Source of the DNA: Nocardioides sp. Root190
Lineage (GTDB): Bacteria; Actinomycetota; Actinomycetes; Propionibacteriales; Nocardioidaceae
DNA: 64,000 nt
NCBI RefSeq assembly: GCF_001428565.1
Contig: NZ_LMIA01000010.1
Location: 678,800-742,799, forward strand
Direction of reading: 5' to 3'
A program made the position numbers and the translations under genes. Of this stretch, positions 1-8,531 are shown piece by piece; position 1 is the stretch's first letter; each line of letters opens with the position of its first letter. Under the pieces are notes generated by a model, which saw only the letters and a program-made list of their open reading frames with translations, was not told the DNA's origin and made no database searches.

Positions 1-621
1 GTTGGGCTGCAGCACGAAGTAGCCGTTGGCGACGGCGGCGCAGGGACCCTCGACCTCCCACAGCCGGTTGGAGAGACCCGGCTTGGTCGCGTTCGGGTTG
101 AAGACGATGTGCGCGCCGGCCAGGCCGAGCTCGCGCCAGCCCTCGGGGAAGTGCCGGTCGTAGCAGATGTAGGTGCCGACGCGGCCGACCGCGGTCTCGA
201 AGACGGGGTAGCCCAGGTTGCCGGGGCGGAAGTAGAACTTCTCCCAGAACTTCTCCACGTGCGGGATGTGGTTCTTGCGGTACTTGCCGAGGATCGTGCC
301 GTCGGCGTCGACCACGACGGTGGTGTTGTAGTAGACGCCGGTCTGCTCCTCCTCGTAGATCGGGAGCACCATGACCTGGCCGAGCTCCTTGGCCAGGGAG
401 GCGAACCGCTGCACGATCGGACCGTCGGCCGGCTCGGCGTAGCGGTAGTACTTCTGGTCCTGGGTGATGCCGAAGTAGGGCCCGTAGAAGAGCTCCTGGA
501 AGCACATCACCTGGGCTCCCTGGGCGGCCGCGTCCCGCGCGAACTTCTCGTGCCGGTCCAGCATGGATTCCTTGTCGCCGGTCCAGGTGGTCTGGCTGAT
601 GGCGGCGCGAACGATCGTCAC
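1..621 (-). CDS. Nitrilase-superfamily N-carbamoyl amidohydrolase (beta-ureidopropionase-like), C-terminus outside window
   Basis: Reading from the GTG at 621, preceded by a GGGAGG ribosome site, gives 207 residues that run off the window. The carbon-nitrogen hydrolase triad is visible: Glu in FQELFYG, Lys in KYRKNHIP and the nucleophile Cys in CYDRHFPEGWR. The DRHFPEGWR context and the FYGPYF loop fit N-carbamoyl-beta-alanine or N-carbamoyl-D-amino-acid amidohydrolases, which hydrolyse carbamoyl amino acids to amino acid, CO2 and ammonia in reductive pyrimidine breakdown. The exact substrate is inferred. It is divergent from a MocR regulator 109 bp away, which probably controls it. The protein is cytosolic, with no signal peptide. 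Confidence 0.88.
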   Translation of the reverse strand, partial: MTIVRAAISQTTWTGDKESMLDRHEKFARDAAAQGAQVMCFQELFYGPYFGITQDQKYYRYAEPADGPIVQRFASLAKELGQVMVLPIYEEEQTGVYYNTTVVVDADGTILGKYRKNHIPHVEKFWEKFYFRPGNLGYPVFETAVGRVGTYICYDRHFPEGWRELGLAGAHIVFNPNATKPGLSNRLWEVEGPCAAVANGYFVLQPN

Positions 622-681
622 GGATCCCTCCCGGGGGGGTTGCTTCAGGTGGTGATGGGGCTCCTCGAAGAACTGTTATCT

Positions 682-692
682 TTCAGGCTGAA
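682..692. promoter_or_regulatory. Palindrome in the amidohydrolase/MocR divergent promoter
   Basis: TTCAGGCTGAA is a perfect 5-bp inverted repeat around a central G, inside the most AT-rich part of the 109-bp divergent region. It lies next to GATAAC (minus strand, 675-680), which could be a -10 element for the amidohydrolase. It is a candidate operator for the adjacent MocR protein; the role is inferred from position only. Confidence 0.35.
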
Positions 693-730
693 CATTTCGC
701 TCCGATTTCTCCGTTGTCAAGAGGTGTCGC

Positions 731-2059
731 ATGTTCGGTGACCTCGAGGACCGCTCGCCGGCCGGCATTGCGGGCGTGTTCAGCCGCGCCATCCGGTCCG
801 GGGAGCTCGCTCCCGGCGACCGGTTGCCGACGGTGCGCGAGGTCGCTGCCGAGCTCGGGGTCTCCCCCGCCACCGTGTCCGCGGCCTGGCAGGCGTTGCG
901 TCGTACGGGCGTGGTCGTGTCGCGCGGCCGCGCCGGTACCTTCGTCAAGGACAGCCCCACCCCGTGGCTCTCGCCACGCCAGCGCGGGCTGGTCGGCGCA
1001 GGCCCTGACGGGCTGCGTCTCGACCTGTCCCGCGGCACCCCCGACCCGCAGCTCCTGCCGTCCCTGGGCCCCGCCCTGCACCGGGTCTCGCAACGGGCCG
1101 GCACGCTGACCTACCAGGACGAACCCGTCCTGCCCGAGCTCCGCGAGGTGCTGACGGCGTCGTGGCCGTACGCCGCCGAGGCCCTCACCGTCGTCGACGG
1201 CGCCACCGACGGCGTGGCCCGCACCCTCGAGCAGATCATCGGGTACGGCGACCGCGTGGTCCTCGAGTCCCCCGGCTTCCCTCCCTTCTTCGACCTGGTC
1301 GAGACCCTCGGCGGCGAGGTCGTCCCGGTCGAGCTGGACGGCAGCGGGATGCGGCCGGACTCCCTGCGCCGCGCCCTCGCCACCCGACCCCGCGCCGTCC
1401 TGGTCCAGCCCCGGGCGCACAACCCGACGGGCGTCGCGGTCGACTCCGCCCGCGCCCAGCAGCTGGTCCGGACACTGCGCCGCGCCGGCACCGAGGTCCC
1501 GTGGGTGATCGAGGACGACCACTCGGCTGGCATCAGCACCTCGCCCGACGTCACCCTCGCCACCTGGCTCCCCGAGCGCGTCATCCACATCCGCTCGTTC
1601 TCGAAGTCGCACGGCCCCGACCTGCGGATCGCCGCCCTCTCGGGCCCCTCCGAGCTCGTCGACCGGATCGTGGCGCGCCGGATGCTCGGGCCCGCCTGGA
1701 CCTCCCGGATGGTGCAGACCATCCTGCTCGACCTGCTCACCTCCTCGCCGTCCCTCGACGAGGTCGGCGAGGCCCGACGCCAGTACTTCGCCCGCCAGCG
1801 CACCCTCGTCGCCGCCCTCGCCACCCACGGCATCGACGTCCCTGCACCCGACGGCATCAACCTCTGGCTCCCGGTCCGCGACGAGCGCGCGGCACTGGTC
1901 CACCTCTCCGCCGCCGGCATCCGCGTCGCCGGCGGCGACCCGTTCCTCGCCGGCGAGCGCGACGGCACCGCCTACATCCGCGTCACGACCGGCCTCGTCT
2001 CGCCCGACGACGCGAGTGAGGTGGCGGCTGCACTGGCCGAGGCCGTCCGCGCCGGGTGA
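731..2059 (+). CDS. MocR/PdxR-type GntR regulator with aminotransferase-like domain
   Basis: 442 residues, a usual MocR length. Residues 10-75 form a GntR winged helix (LPTVREVAAELGVSPATVS), followed by a fold-type I aminotransferase domain. The PLP-binding lysine is K292 in RSFSKSHGPD, and the IEDDHS motif supplies the pyridine-nitrogen aspartate. MocR proteins bind PLP or a PLP-amino compound and control amino-acid, amine or vitamin B6 genes. The start has an AGAGGTG ribosome site. It is divergent from the amidohydrolase at 1-621, so a role in that catabolic gene set is the simplest inference. Confidence 0.93.
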   Translation: MFGDLEDRSPAGIAGVFSRAIRSGELAPGDRLPTVREVAAELGVSPATVSAAWQALRRTGVVVSRGRAGTFVKDSPTPWLSPRQRGLVGAGPDGLRLDLSRGTPDPQLLPSLGPALHRVSQRAGTLTYQDEPVLPELREVLTASWPYAAEALTVVDGATDGVARTLEQIIGYGDRVVLESPGFPPFFDLVETLGGEVVPVELDGSGMRPDSLRRALATRPRAVLVQPRAHNPTGVAVDSARAQQLVRTLRRAGTEVPWVIEDDHSAGISTSPDVTLATWLPERVIHIRSFSKSHGPDLRIAALSGPSELVDRIVARRMLGPAWTSRMVQTILLDLLTSSPSLDEVGEARRQYFARQRTLVAALATHGIDVPAPDGINLWLPVRDERAALVHLSAAGIRVAGGDPFLAGERDGTAYIRVTTGLVSPDDASEVAAALAEAVRAG

Positions 2060-2063
2060 TCCG

Positions 2064-2171
2064 CGAAGTGCGCCGTTCTCTCCGCCGAAGTGCGCCGTTC
2101 TCTCCGCCGAGGTGTCCGTACTGGACGGAGAAAACCAGGCACCTCGGTGGAGAAACCCACGCACTTCGCGG
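2064..2171. repeat. Tandem 22-bp repeat with inverted partner (intergenic palindromic element)
   Basis: Two perfect, adjoining 22-bp copies occupy 2064-2085 and 2086-2107; each starts CGAAGTGCGCC and ends CTCTCCGC. A degenerate third copy begins at 2108. Positions about 2139-2168 carry an inverted, diverged copy (CACCTCGG...GCACTTCG), so the block could fold into an imperfect stem. It lies between a convergent MocR gene and a FadB-like gene and encodes nothing. It looks like a REP/MITE-type dispersed element. Confidence 0.7.
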
Positions 2172-2180
2172 GAAATGACA

Positions 2181-2210
2181 CCGGCCCGACTCGCGAGCGA
2201 GTCGGGCCGG
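2181..2210. terminator. Bidirectional hairpin terminator
   Basis: Perfect 13-bp GC-rich stem (CCGGCCCGACTCG pairing with CGAGTCGGGCCGG) with a CGAG loop, placed 30 bp after the stop of the minus-strand FadB-like gene and 120 bp after the plus-strand MocR gene. There is no U tract, as is common in actinobacteria. Confidence 0.7.
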
Positions 2211-2239
2211 TGCTGTGGAACAGGTGCGTCAGGCGGTGA

Positions 2240-4441
2240 TCAGGCGGGGAAGCCCTTGCCGGACGCGGCGAGCTCACGCAGCCACGGCGTGGCGGAGAAC
2301 CGCTCGCCGTAGGTGGCGGCGAGCTCGTCGGCGCGGGCGATGAAGGCCGAGAGGCCGATCTCGCCGGTGACCTTGTTCTCGTAGCCGGTCATGAACTGCG
2401 CGGCACCACCGGTGTTCGGGGGGAAGCCGATGCCCATGATCGAGCCGATGTTCGCGGCGGCCGCCGAGGTGATGACGCCCTCCTCGAAGGTCTTCGCGGT
2501 CTCGAGCGCCTCGGCGAAGAGCATCCGGTCCCGGATGTCCTGGATCGGCGGCTGCTCCTCCGCGACCGGGAACAGCGTGGCGAGCTCGGCCGAGATCGAG
2601 CCGCGCTTGCCGTCGGTGTAGTCGTAGAAGCCAGCGCCGCGGAGGCGACCGGAACGACCCGCGTCGAGCATCTTCTGCACGACCGCGATGCCCGGGTGCT
2701 CCACGTAGTCCGAGCCGTCGCGCTCGGCGGCGTCCTTGGTGGCCTTGGCGATCTTGCCCATGAGCTCGAGGTTGAGCTCGTCGGACAGCTGCAGCACCGG
2801 AGCCGGGTAGCCGGCCGAGGTGGTGCCGCGCTCGATGGAGTACGGCGCCACGCCCTCCGCGAGCATGGCCATGCCCTCGTTGACCATGAAGCCGATGACC
2901 CGCGAGGTGTAGAAACCGCGGCTGTCGTTGACGACGATCGGCGTCTTGCGGATCTGCTGGACGACGTCGTACGCCTTGGCCAGCGCCTCGTCGGAGGTCT
3001 CCTTGCCGGAGATGATCTCGACGAGCGGCATCTTGTCGACGGGCGAGAAGAAGTGCAGGCCGACGAACCGCGAGCGGTCGGCGTCATTCTCCAGGCCGGC
3101 GGCGAGCTCGGTGATGGGCAGCGTCGAGGTGTTCGAGCACAGCAGGGCGTTCGGCGCGAGGTGCGGGAGGATCTCGGCGAAGACCTTGGCCTTGAGGGCC
3201 GGGTCCTCGAAGACCGCCTCGATCACGATGTCGGCACCAGCAGCGGCGGCCGGGTCGGCGGAAGCGGTGATCCGGCCGAGCAGCTCGGCCTTCTTCTCCT
3301 CCGTGGACTTGCCACGGCTGATCGCCTTGTCGAGCAGGGCCTCGGAGTACGCCTTGCCCTTCTCGGCGGCCTCGACGGAGATGTCCTTGAGGACGACCTC
3401 CACACCCGACTTCGCCAGGACGTAGGCAATGCCCGCGCCCATCATGCCGGCGCCCAGGACGACGGCCTTGCTGGCCTTGTAGGGCTCGATGCCCTTCGGG
3501 CGAAGCGAACCGGAGTTGATCGCCTGCAGGTCGAAGAAGAACGCCTGGATCATGTTCTTCGAGCCCTGGTTGACGACCAGGTTGGCCAGGTAGCGCGACT
3601 CGATGCGCGAGGCTGTGTCGAAGTCGACGAGCGCTCCCTCGACGGCAGCCGAGAGGATGGCGCGCGGAGCCGGGTAGTCGGCACCCTTGACCTGCTTGCG
3701 CAGGAGCGCCGGGAAGGCCGGGAGGAAGCCGGCGAGGGCCGGCGACTTCGGGCTGCCACCGGGCATCTTGTAGCCGGGAGCGTCCCACGGGTTGAGGGCA
3801 GCCTCGGGGTTCGCCTTCAGCCACGCCTTGGCGGCGGGGATCAGCTCGTCCTGGGTCTCGACGAGCTCGTCGACGACACCCTTCTTGAGAGCAGACGCCG
3901 GGTTGAACTGCGTGCCCTGGAGCAGCACGTCCATCAGCGCGTTCTGCAGGCCCCACTTGCGCACGGCGCGGGTCACGCCGCCGCCGCCGGGGAGCAGGCC
4001 GAGGGTCGCCTCGGGCAGGCCGACCTTGATCTTCGGGTCGTTCACCAGGATCCGGTGCTGGGCGGCGAGGGTGATCTCGTAGCCACCACCGAGGGCGGCG
4101 CCGTTGATCGCCGCGACGACGGGCTTCGGGAAGAGCTCGAGGCGCCGCAGCGCCTTCTTGACTCCCTCGGCCATCGCGAAGACCTCGGGGGCGTTCTCCT
4201 TGGTCGCGACGACCATGCCCTTGAGGTTGCCACCGGCGAAGAAGGTCTTCTTCGCCGAGGCGATGACGACGCCGGTGACGTCGTCCTGCTCGGCGTACAG
4301 GCGCTCGACGGCGTCGGCCATCGAGGAGATGTACAGCTCGTTCATCGTGTTGGCGCTGGCGTTCGGGTCGTCGAGCGTGAGGGTGACGATGCCGTCGGCG
4401 TCACGGTCGTAGCGGACCGCGGTCTGCGTGTCGGTGCTCAA
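2240..4441 (-). CDS. fadB: FadB-like enoyl-CoA hydratase / 3-hydroxyacyl-CoA dehydrogenase
   Basis: 733 residues with the bifunctional beta-oxidation layout. Residues 1-200 are a crotonase domain with the oxyanion-hole segment [10 protein letters not shown] and the Glu of [15 protein letters not shown] Rossmann NAD site (GAGMMGAGI, about 331-340) starts the hydroxyacyl-CoA dehydrogenase part, with the catalytic His in GLHFFSP near 465 and a C-terminal helical domain. It hydrates 2-enoyl-CoA and oxidises the L-3-hydroxyacyl-CoA. The thiolase that completes the cycle lies 145 bp upstream on the same strand, so the two probably form the FadBA trifunctional set. Confidence 0.95.
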   Translation of the reverse strand: MSTDTQTAVRYDRDADGIVTLTLDDPNASANTMNELYISSMADAVERLYAEQDDVTGVVIASAKKTFFAGGNLKGMVVATKENAPEVFAMAEGVKKALRRLELFPKPVVAAINGAALGGGYEITLAAQHRILVNDPKIKVGLPEATLGLLPGGGGVTRAVRKWGLQNALMDVLLQGTQFNPASALKKGVVDELVETQDELIPAAKAWLKANPEAALNPWDAPGYKMPGGSPKSPALAGFLPAFPALLRKQVKGADYPAPRAILSAAVEGALVDFDTASRIESRYLANLVVNQGSKNMIQAFFFDLQAINSGSLRPKGIEPYKASKAVVLGAGMMGAGIAYVLAKSGVEVVLKDISVEAAEKGKAYSEALLDKAISRGKSTEEKKAELLGRITASADPAAAAGADIVIEAVFEDPALKAKVFAEILPHLAPNALLCSNTSTLPITELAAGLENDADRSRFVGLHFFSPVDKMPLVEIISGKETSDEALAKAYDVVQQIRKTPIVVNDSRGFYTSRVIGFMVNEGMAMLAEGVAPYSIERGTTSAGYPAPVLQLSDELNLELMGKIAKATKDAAERDGSDYVEHPGIAVVQKMLDAGRSGRLRGAGFYDYTDGKRGSISAELATLFPVAEEQPPIQDIRDRMLFAEALETAKTFEEGVITSAAAANIGSIMGIGFPPNTGGAAQFMTGYENKVTGEIGLSAFIARADELAATYGERFSATPWLRELAASGKGFPA

Positions 4442-4492
4442 TGTTGTTCCTTCAAGTCCGTGTTTCGGAGAGATCTGGGTGCGTCAGCGACC

Positions 4493-4552
4493 GGGTTTCG
4501 ACGCGCTCTTCGCGCCTTCGTTCCTCAGTCGCGATCGCTTGCTCAACCACCA
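4493..4552. repeat. Diverged dispersed element (GGGTTTCGA...CTCAACCACC type)
   Basis: The spacer between the FadB-like and thiolase genes holds a stretch beginning GGGTTTCGACGCGCTC and ending GCTCAACCACC. The same beginning and end (GGGGTTTCGAGAC...CTCAACCAACGG) recur at 17484-17559. This suggests a degenerate copy of an intergenic repeat family. It encodes nothing. Confidence 0.5.
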
Positions 4553-4586
4553 TTGACGATGGCGAGCTGGTCCTGAGCGCGAGCGC

Positions 4587-5798
4587 TCAGACCAGCTCGA
4601 CGATCGTCGCGATGCCCATGCCGCCGCCCACGCAGAGCGTGGCCAGGCCGCGGCGCAGGTCGCGGCGCTCGAGCTCGTCGATGAGGGTGCCGAGGATGAT
4701 CGCGCCGGTCGCACCCAGCGGGTGGCCCATCGCGATCGCGCCGCCGTTGACGTTGGTGATGTCGTGGCTGATGCCCATGTCGCGCATGAAGCGCATCGCG
4801 ACGGCGGCGAACGCCTCGTTGATCTCGAACAGGTCGATGTCGCCGACCTCGAGACCGGCCTTGGCCAGCGCCTTGTGGGCGGCCGGGGCGGGACCGGTGA
4901 GCATGATGATCGGGTCCGCGCCGGACACGGCGGTCGCGATGATCTTGGCCCGCGGGGTCAGACCGAGGTCCTTGCCGACCTGCTCGTTGCCGATCAGGGT
5001 GAGCGCGGAGCCATCGACGATGCCCGAGGAGTTGCCGGCGTGGTGGACGTGGTTGATCTTCTCGAGCCAGTGGTACTTCTCCAGCGCCACGTCGTCGAAG
5101 CCGGCGTCGGCACCGAGCTGGGCGAAGGACGGCTTGAGGCCGGCCAGGCCCTCGACGGAGGTGTCGGGGCGCACGGTCTCGTCACGGTCGAGCAGGACCA
5201 GGCCGCTGATGTCCTTCACGGGCACGACGGGCTTGTCGTAGTAGCCGTTGGCCCATGCCTTGGCGGCGCGGTGGTGCGACTCGGCGGCGTACGCGTCGAC
5301 GTCCTCGCGGCTCCAGCCCTCGATGGTGGCGATCAGGTCGGCACCGATGCCCTGCGGCACGAAGCCGGCCTTGAACGCGGTGGCGGGGTCGGACGCCCAG
5401 GCGCCACCGTCGGAACCCATGGCGACGCGGCTCATCGACTCGACGCCACCGGCGATGATCAGGTCCTCGAACCCGCCGCGGACGCGACTGGCGGCCTGGT
5501 TGACGGCCTCGAGGCCCGAGGCGCAGAAGCGGTTGAGCTGGACTCCGGCCACGGTGTCGGGCAGACCGGCTGCGATGGCAGCGGTCTTGGCGATGTCACC
5601 GCCCTGGTCGCCGACCGGGGAGACGACGCCGAGCACCACGTCGTCGACGCGGTTGGTGTCGAGGCCCGGGTTGCGCTCCTGGAGGGCGTCGAGCAGTCCG
5701 ACCACGAGGTCGACCGGCTTCGACTCGTGGAGGGAGCCGCTGGCCTTGCCGCGACCGCGGGGGGTGCGGAGGTGGTCGTACACGAATGCTTCTGCCAT
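4587..5798 (-). CDS. fadA: Acetyl-CoA C-acyltransferase (thiolase)
   Basis: 403 residues from the ATG at 5798, which has an AGGACGG ribosome site; in-frame upstream codons are not thiolase-like. Nucleophile Cys91 sits in [12 protein letters not shown], the catalytic His near 357 in [15 protein letters not shown] and the second Cys near 389 in TLCVGGGMG. It cleaves 3-ketoacyl-CoA to acetyl-CoA in the last beta-oxidation step. It is followed by the FadB-like gene and is divergent from a MerR regulator whose promoter palindrome could control both directions. Confidence 0.95.
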   Translation of the reverse strand: MAEAFVYDHLRTPRGRGKASGSLHESKPVDLVVGLLDALQERNPGLDTNRVDDVVLGVVSPVGDQGGDIAKTAAIAAGLPDTVAGVQLNRFCASGLEAVNQAASRVRGGFEDLIIAGGVESMSRVAMGSDGGAWASDPATAFKAGFVPQGIGADLIATIEGWSREDVDAYAAESHHRAAKAWANGYYDKPVVPVKDISGLVLLDRDETVRPDTSVEGLAGLKPSFAQLGADAGFDDVALEKYHWLEKINHVHHAGNSSGIVDGSALTLIGNEQVGKDLGLTPRAKIIATAVSGADPIIMLTGPAPAAHKALAKAGLEVGDIDLFEINEAFAAVAMRFMRDMGISHDITNVNGGAIAMGHPLGATGAIILGTLIDELERRDLRRGLATLCVGGGMGIATIVELV

Positions 5799-5891
5799 GA
5801 CCGTCCTTGTTTCTTGCCTGGTTGCAGTGGCGATGAGGTGCGTCCGATCGCAGGGCGCGCCACGGGGGAACTCTGTCCCCACCCACCGATT

Positions 5892-5910
5892 GTGACACTA
5901 TTACTGTCAT
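5892..5910. promoter_or_regulatory. Operator-like palindrome over the MerR start codon
   Basis: GTGACACTATTACTGTCAT is a 19-bp imperfect palindrome (TGACA...TGTCA) that includes the A and T of the MerR start codon at 5909. CACTAT (5896-5901) makes a -10-like hexamer 7 nt before the ATG, with no ribosome site, so the mRNA is probably leaderless and the site would cover its transcription start. A closely matching 19-mer lies before the racemase gene at 9717-9735. Confidence 0.6.
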
Positions 5911-6646
5911 GGTCAAGAGCGAGGGTCCCACCAGCGGTGTGACGCACGCCGCACCGACCGGCTCGCTGCTCACCCTGGACCAGCTCACGGCGCGCGTCGG
6001 GCTCAGCGTGCGGACGGTGCGTTTCTACACCTCACGCGGCCTGGTGCCGCCGCCCATCAGGCGCGGGCGCTCCGGCTACTACTCCGCCGAGCACGTCGCC
6101 CGGATCGACCTCGTCCTCGAGCTGCAGAGCCACGGTTTCACGCTGTCGGCGATCGAGAGGTACGTCGCCGGGATCCCCGACGACGCATCGCCCGAGGACA
6201 TCGCCCTGGCCCGCACCATGCTGGCGCCCTGGCAGTCCGACCTCCCCGTCGAGATGGACCGCGCCCAGCTCGAAGCGCGCTGCGGGCGCGAGCTCGGGGC
6301 CGATGACATCGCCACCCTGCAGGCCCTCGGCGTGCTGCGGTTGCGGGGCACGACGTACCTCGTGGCGAGCAACCAGCTCTCCATCGGCGTGCGGCTCCTC
6401 GAGCTCGGCTTCCCCCGTGAGGTCGCCGTCGCGGCGGCCGGGGTCTATGCCGAGCACGGCGAGCAGATGGCCAAGGAGCTCTACGAGGTCATCAACGACA
6501 AGCTGGCGCCGTTGTACGACGGAGCCAGCCAGTCCGAGCACTTTCGCGAGATCATGGAGCGACTGAAGCCGTTGTCGGTGGGCGGTCTGGTCACCGCCTA
6601 CGAAGCCGCCGTCGCGCGCGCCGCGCGCATCCCCCGCCGCTCCTGA
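5909..6646 (+). CDS. MerR-family regulator of beta-oxidation genes
   Basis: 245 residues. The MerR winged helix is at about 20-90 (LTARVGLSVRTVRFYTSRGLVPPP, then a wing with RRGRSGYY), followed by a longer C-terminal effector domain without the cysteines of metal sensors. Proteins of this build in actinobacteria often sense acyl-CoA or other organic ligands. The gene is divergent from the thiolase/FadB pair and overlaps its own palindromic site, which suggests autoregulation and control of fatty-acid degradation. The ligand is unknown. Confidence 0.9.
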   Translation: MVKSEGPTSGVTHAAPTGSLLTLDQLTARVGLSVRTVRFYTSRGLVPPPIRRGRSGYYSAEHVARIDLVLELQSHGFTLSAIERYVAGIPDDASPEDIALARTMLAPWQSDLPVEMDRAQLEARCGRELGADDIATLQALGVLRLRGTTYLVASNQLSIGVRLLELGFPREVAVAAAGVYAEHGEQMAKELYEVINDKLAPLYDGASQSEHFREIMERLKPLSVGGLVTAYEAAVARAARIPRRS

Positions 6647-6651
6647 ATTGC

Positions 6652-6714
6652 GGTAGTCCCGGGCCAAAAGCACCGAAACACGTCGATTTCGGGTGCTTTT
6701 GACCCGGGACTACC
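6652..6714. terminator. 63-bp near-perfect inverted repeat between convergent genes
   Basis: Arms of 23 bp (6652-6674 and 6692-6714) pair with one mismatch and continue inwards (GAAA/TTTC) with a bulged G. Both strands read GGTGCTTTTG on the distal side, so it can act as a terminator for the MerR gene (stop at 6646) and the helicase (stop at 6739). The arms are long for a simple terminator, so it may be a captured palindromic element. Confidence 0.7.
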
Positions 6715-6738
6715 GAGCCCGAAGGCCTACAGGGAGGG

Positions 6739-8265
6739 TCAGCGACGGCCGCTGAAGCTCGCGGCGCTGTGGCCACCGCTGCTCGCGCCGCCACCGTTGC
6801 CACGGCTGGCGCCACCAGCGCCGCCCGCGCCGCCACCGCTGCGGCCGCGGCTGCGGTTGCGCCCGCCACCGGCGGACGCGTTGCCGGAGGCCGACGAGGT
6901 CGCGCCGCCGCCCGCGCCGGAGCGCTTGCCGCGGTTGCCACCAGCGCCACCGGCACCGGTGGAGGCCTTGGCCCCCGCCTTCGCGCCGGAACGGCTGCCG
7001 GCCGGCTTGCTGCGGTTGCGGCCACCGCCACCACCGCCGCCACCGTTGCCGCCGGCCGAGGGGGCCGGGCCGAGCTCGAGGCCACCGGGACGGCTGCGCT
7101 CGCCGGGAGCGAGCTCCAGCAACACCGGGTGGTGCGAGCCGGCGATCCGGGTGGTGGTCGGCTTGATGCCCGCAGCGCGGGTCAGGTCGCTGACGTCGCG
7201 ACGCTGCTCGCTCGTCATGAGGGTGACGACCGTGCCGGCGGCACCTGCGCGCGCCGTACGACCGGAGCGGTGGAGGTAGGCCTTGTGCTCGGCCGGCGGG
7301 TCGGCGTGGACCACGAGCGAGACGTCGTCGACGTGGATGCCGCGGGCGGCGATGTCGGTCGCGACGAGGGTCGTGGCCTGGCCGCTGTGGAAGGCCTCCA
7401 TGTTGCGCGTGCGCGCACCCTGGCTGAGGTTGCCGTGCAGGTCGACCGCGGGCACGCCGTTCTTGTTCAGCTGGCGGGCGAGCGCCTTGGCGCCGTGCTT
7501 GGTCCGCGTGAAGACGACCGTGCGGCCGGGAGCGCTGACCAGGTCGAGCAGCACGGGGATCCGCTGCTCGCGCTCGACGTGCAGCACGTGGTGGTCCATC
7601 TTGGCGACCGGCGACTGCGCCGAGTCGGCCTCGTGGATCGCCGGGTTGGTCAGGAAGCGCTTGACCAGCACGTTGATCGCGCCGTCGAGGGTCGCGGAGA
7701 AGAGCATCCGCTGGCCGTCCTTCGGCGTCTGGTCCAGCAGGCGGCGTACGGCGGGCAGGAAGCCGAGGTCGGCCATGTGGTCGGCCTCGTCGAGCACCGT
7801 CACCTTGACGTCGGCGAGACTGCAGTGACCCTGCTGGATGAGGTCCTCGAGCCGGCCGGGGCAGGCGATGAGGACGTCGACGCCGTTGCGCAGCGCGTTG
7901 ACCTGCGGGCCCTGGCCGACGCCACCGAAGACGGTGGTCGTGCTGAGGCCGGCGGCCTTGGCCAGCGGGCTGATCGTCGCGGCGATCTGCGAGGCGAGCT
8001 CACGGGTCGGCGCAAGGACGAGCGCACGCGGGCGCTTGGGGGCCGGACGGCGACCCTCCGCGGCGAGGCGAGCGACGAGCGGCAGGCCGAAGGCGTAGGT
8101 CTTGCCCGAGCCGGTGCGGCCGCGTCCGAGGACGTCGCGCCCGGCCAGCGAGTCCGGCAGCGTCGCGGCCTGGATCGGGGTCGGGATGGTGATCTGGTCC
8201 GCCGTCAGGACGGCGACGAGGTCAGAGGGAACGCCGAGGTCGGCGAACGTGGAGGTGCTGGGCAC
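6739..8265 (-). CDS. DEAD-box ATP-dependent RNA helicase, RhlE-like
   Basis: 508 residues from the GTG at 8265 (GGAGAG ribosome site). All core motifs are present: Q motif region, Walker A GRTGSGKT near 52, PTRELASQ, VLDEADHM near 158, FSAT near 189, ATDIAARGI and HRSGRTARAG near 330. From about residue 390 the protein becomes a Gly/Arg/Ser/Ala-rich tail (GNGGGGGGGGRNRSKP type) that probably binds RNA. Such helicases unwind mRNA and rRNA structures and are often cold-induced. The gene stands alone, with a 266-bp upstream gap that could hold a structured leader. Confidence 0.95.
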   Translation of the reverse strand: MPSTSTFADLGVPSDLVAVLTADQITIPTPIQAATLPDSLAGRDVLGRGRTGSGKTYAFGLPLVARLAAEGRRPAPKRPRALVLAPTRELASQIAATISPLAKAAGLSTTTVFGGVGQGPQVNALRNGVDVLIACPGRLEDLIQQGHCSLADVKVTVLDEADHMADLGFLPAVRRLLDQTPKDGQRMLFSATLDGAINVLVKRFLTNPAIHEADSAQSPVAKMDHHVLHVEREQRIPVLLDLVSAPGRTVVFTRTKHGAKALARQLNKNGVPAVDLHGNLSQGARTRNMEAFHSGQATTLVATDIAARGIHVDDVSLVVHADPPAEHKAYLHRSGRTARAGAAGTVVTLMTSEQRRDVSDLTRAAGIKPTTTRIAGSHHPVLLELAPGERSRPGGLELGPAPSAGGNGGGGGGGGRNRSKPAGSRSGAKAGAKASTGAGGAGGNRGKRSGAGGGATSSASGNASAGGGRNRSRGRSGGGAGGAGGASRGNGGGASSGGHSAASFSGRR

Positions 8266-8332
8266 AGGTGGTTCTCTCCGGGGGCCGCAGAGAAATGGGC
8301 GCGGACCCCTGTGTGGGCGTCTCGCTGTGCTG

Positions 8333-8425
8333 TCCCATCCGGTGATGGGAGCGGTGAGCGGTGCCTCGTACGAGGGGCGCAACCGCGAGCGGAGCGCCGG
8401 GATCCGGGGCAAGACTGCCCGGATC
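8333..8425 (-). other. Structured leader candidate of the DEAD-box helicase
   Basis: The 266 bp between the helicase start and the next gene hold three short hairpins: TCCCATC-CGGT-GATGGGA (8333-8350), CCTCG-TA-CGAGG (8364-8375), and GATCCGGGGC pairing with GCCCGGATC with one bulge (8401-8425). If transcription starts upstream of 8425 on the minus strand these would lie in the 5' untranslated region. Function is inferred. Confidence 0.35.
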
Positions 8426-8531
8426 GGTGACTCCAGCGTAGGGGTCGCGGACGCTCCGCGCTCAATCCCCGCGCAGAATCACGACGTGATCTGCGACGCA
8501 GAGGGGCGCGGGGACGTCCGCGGACCGGGGG

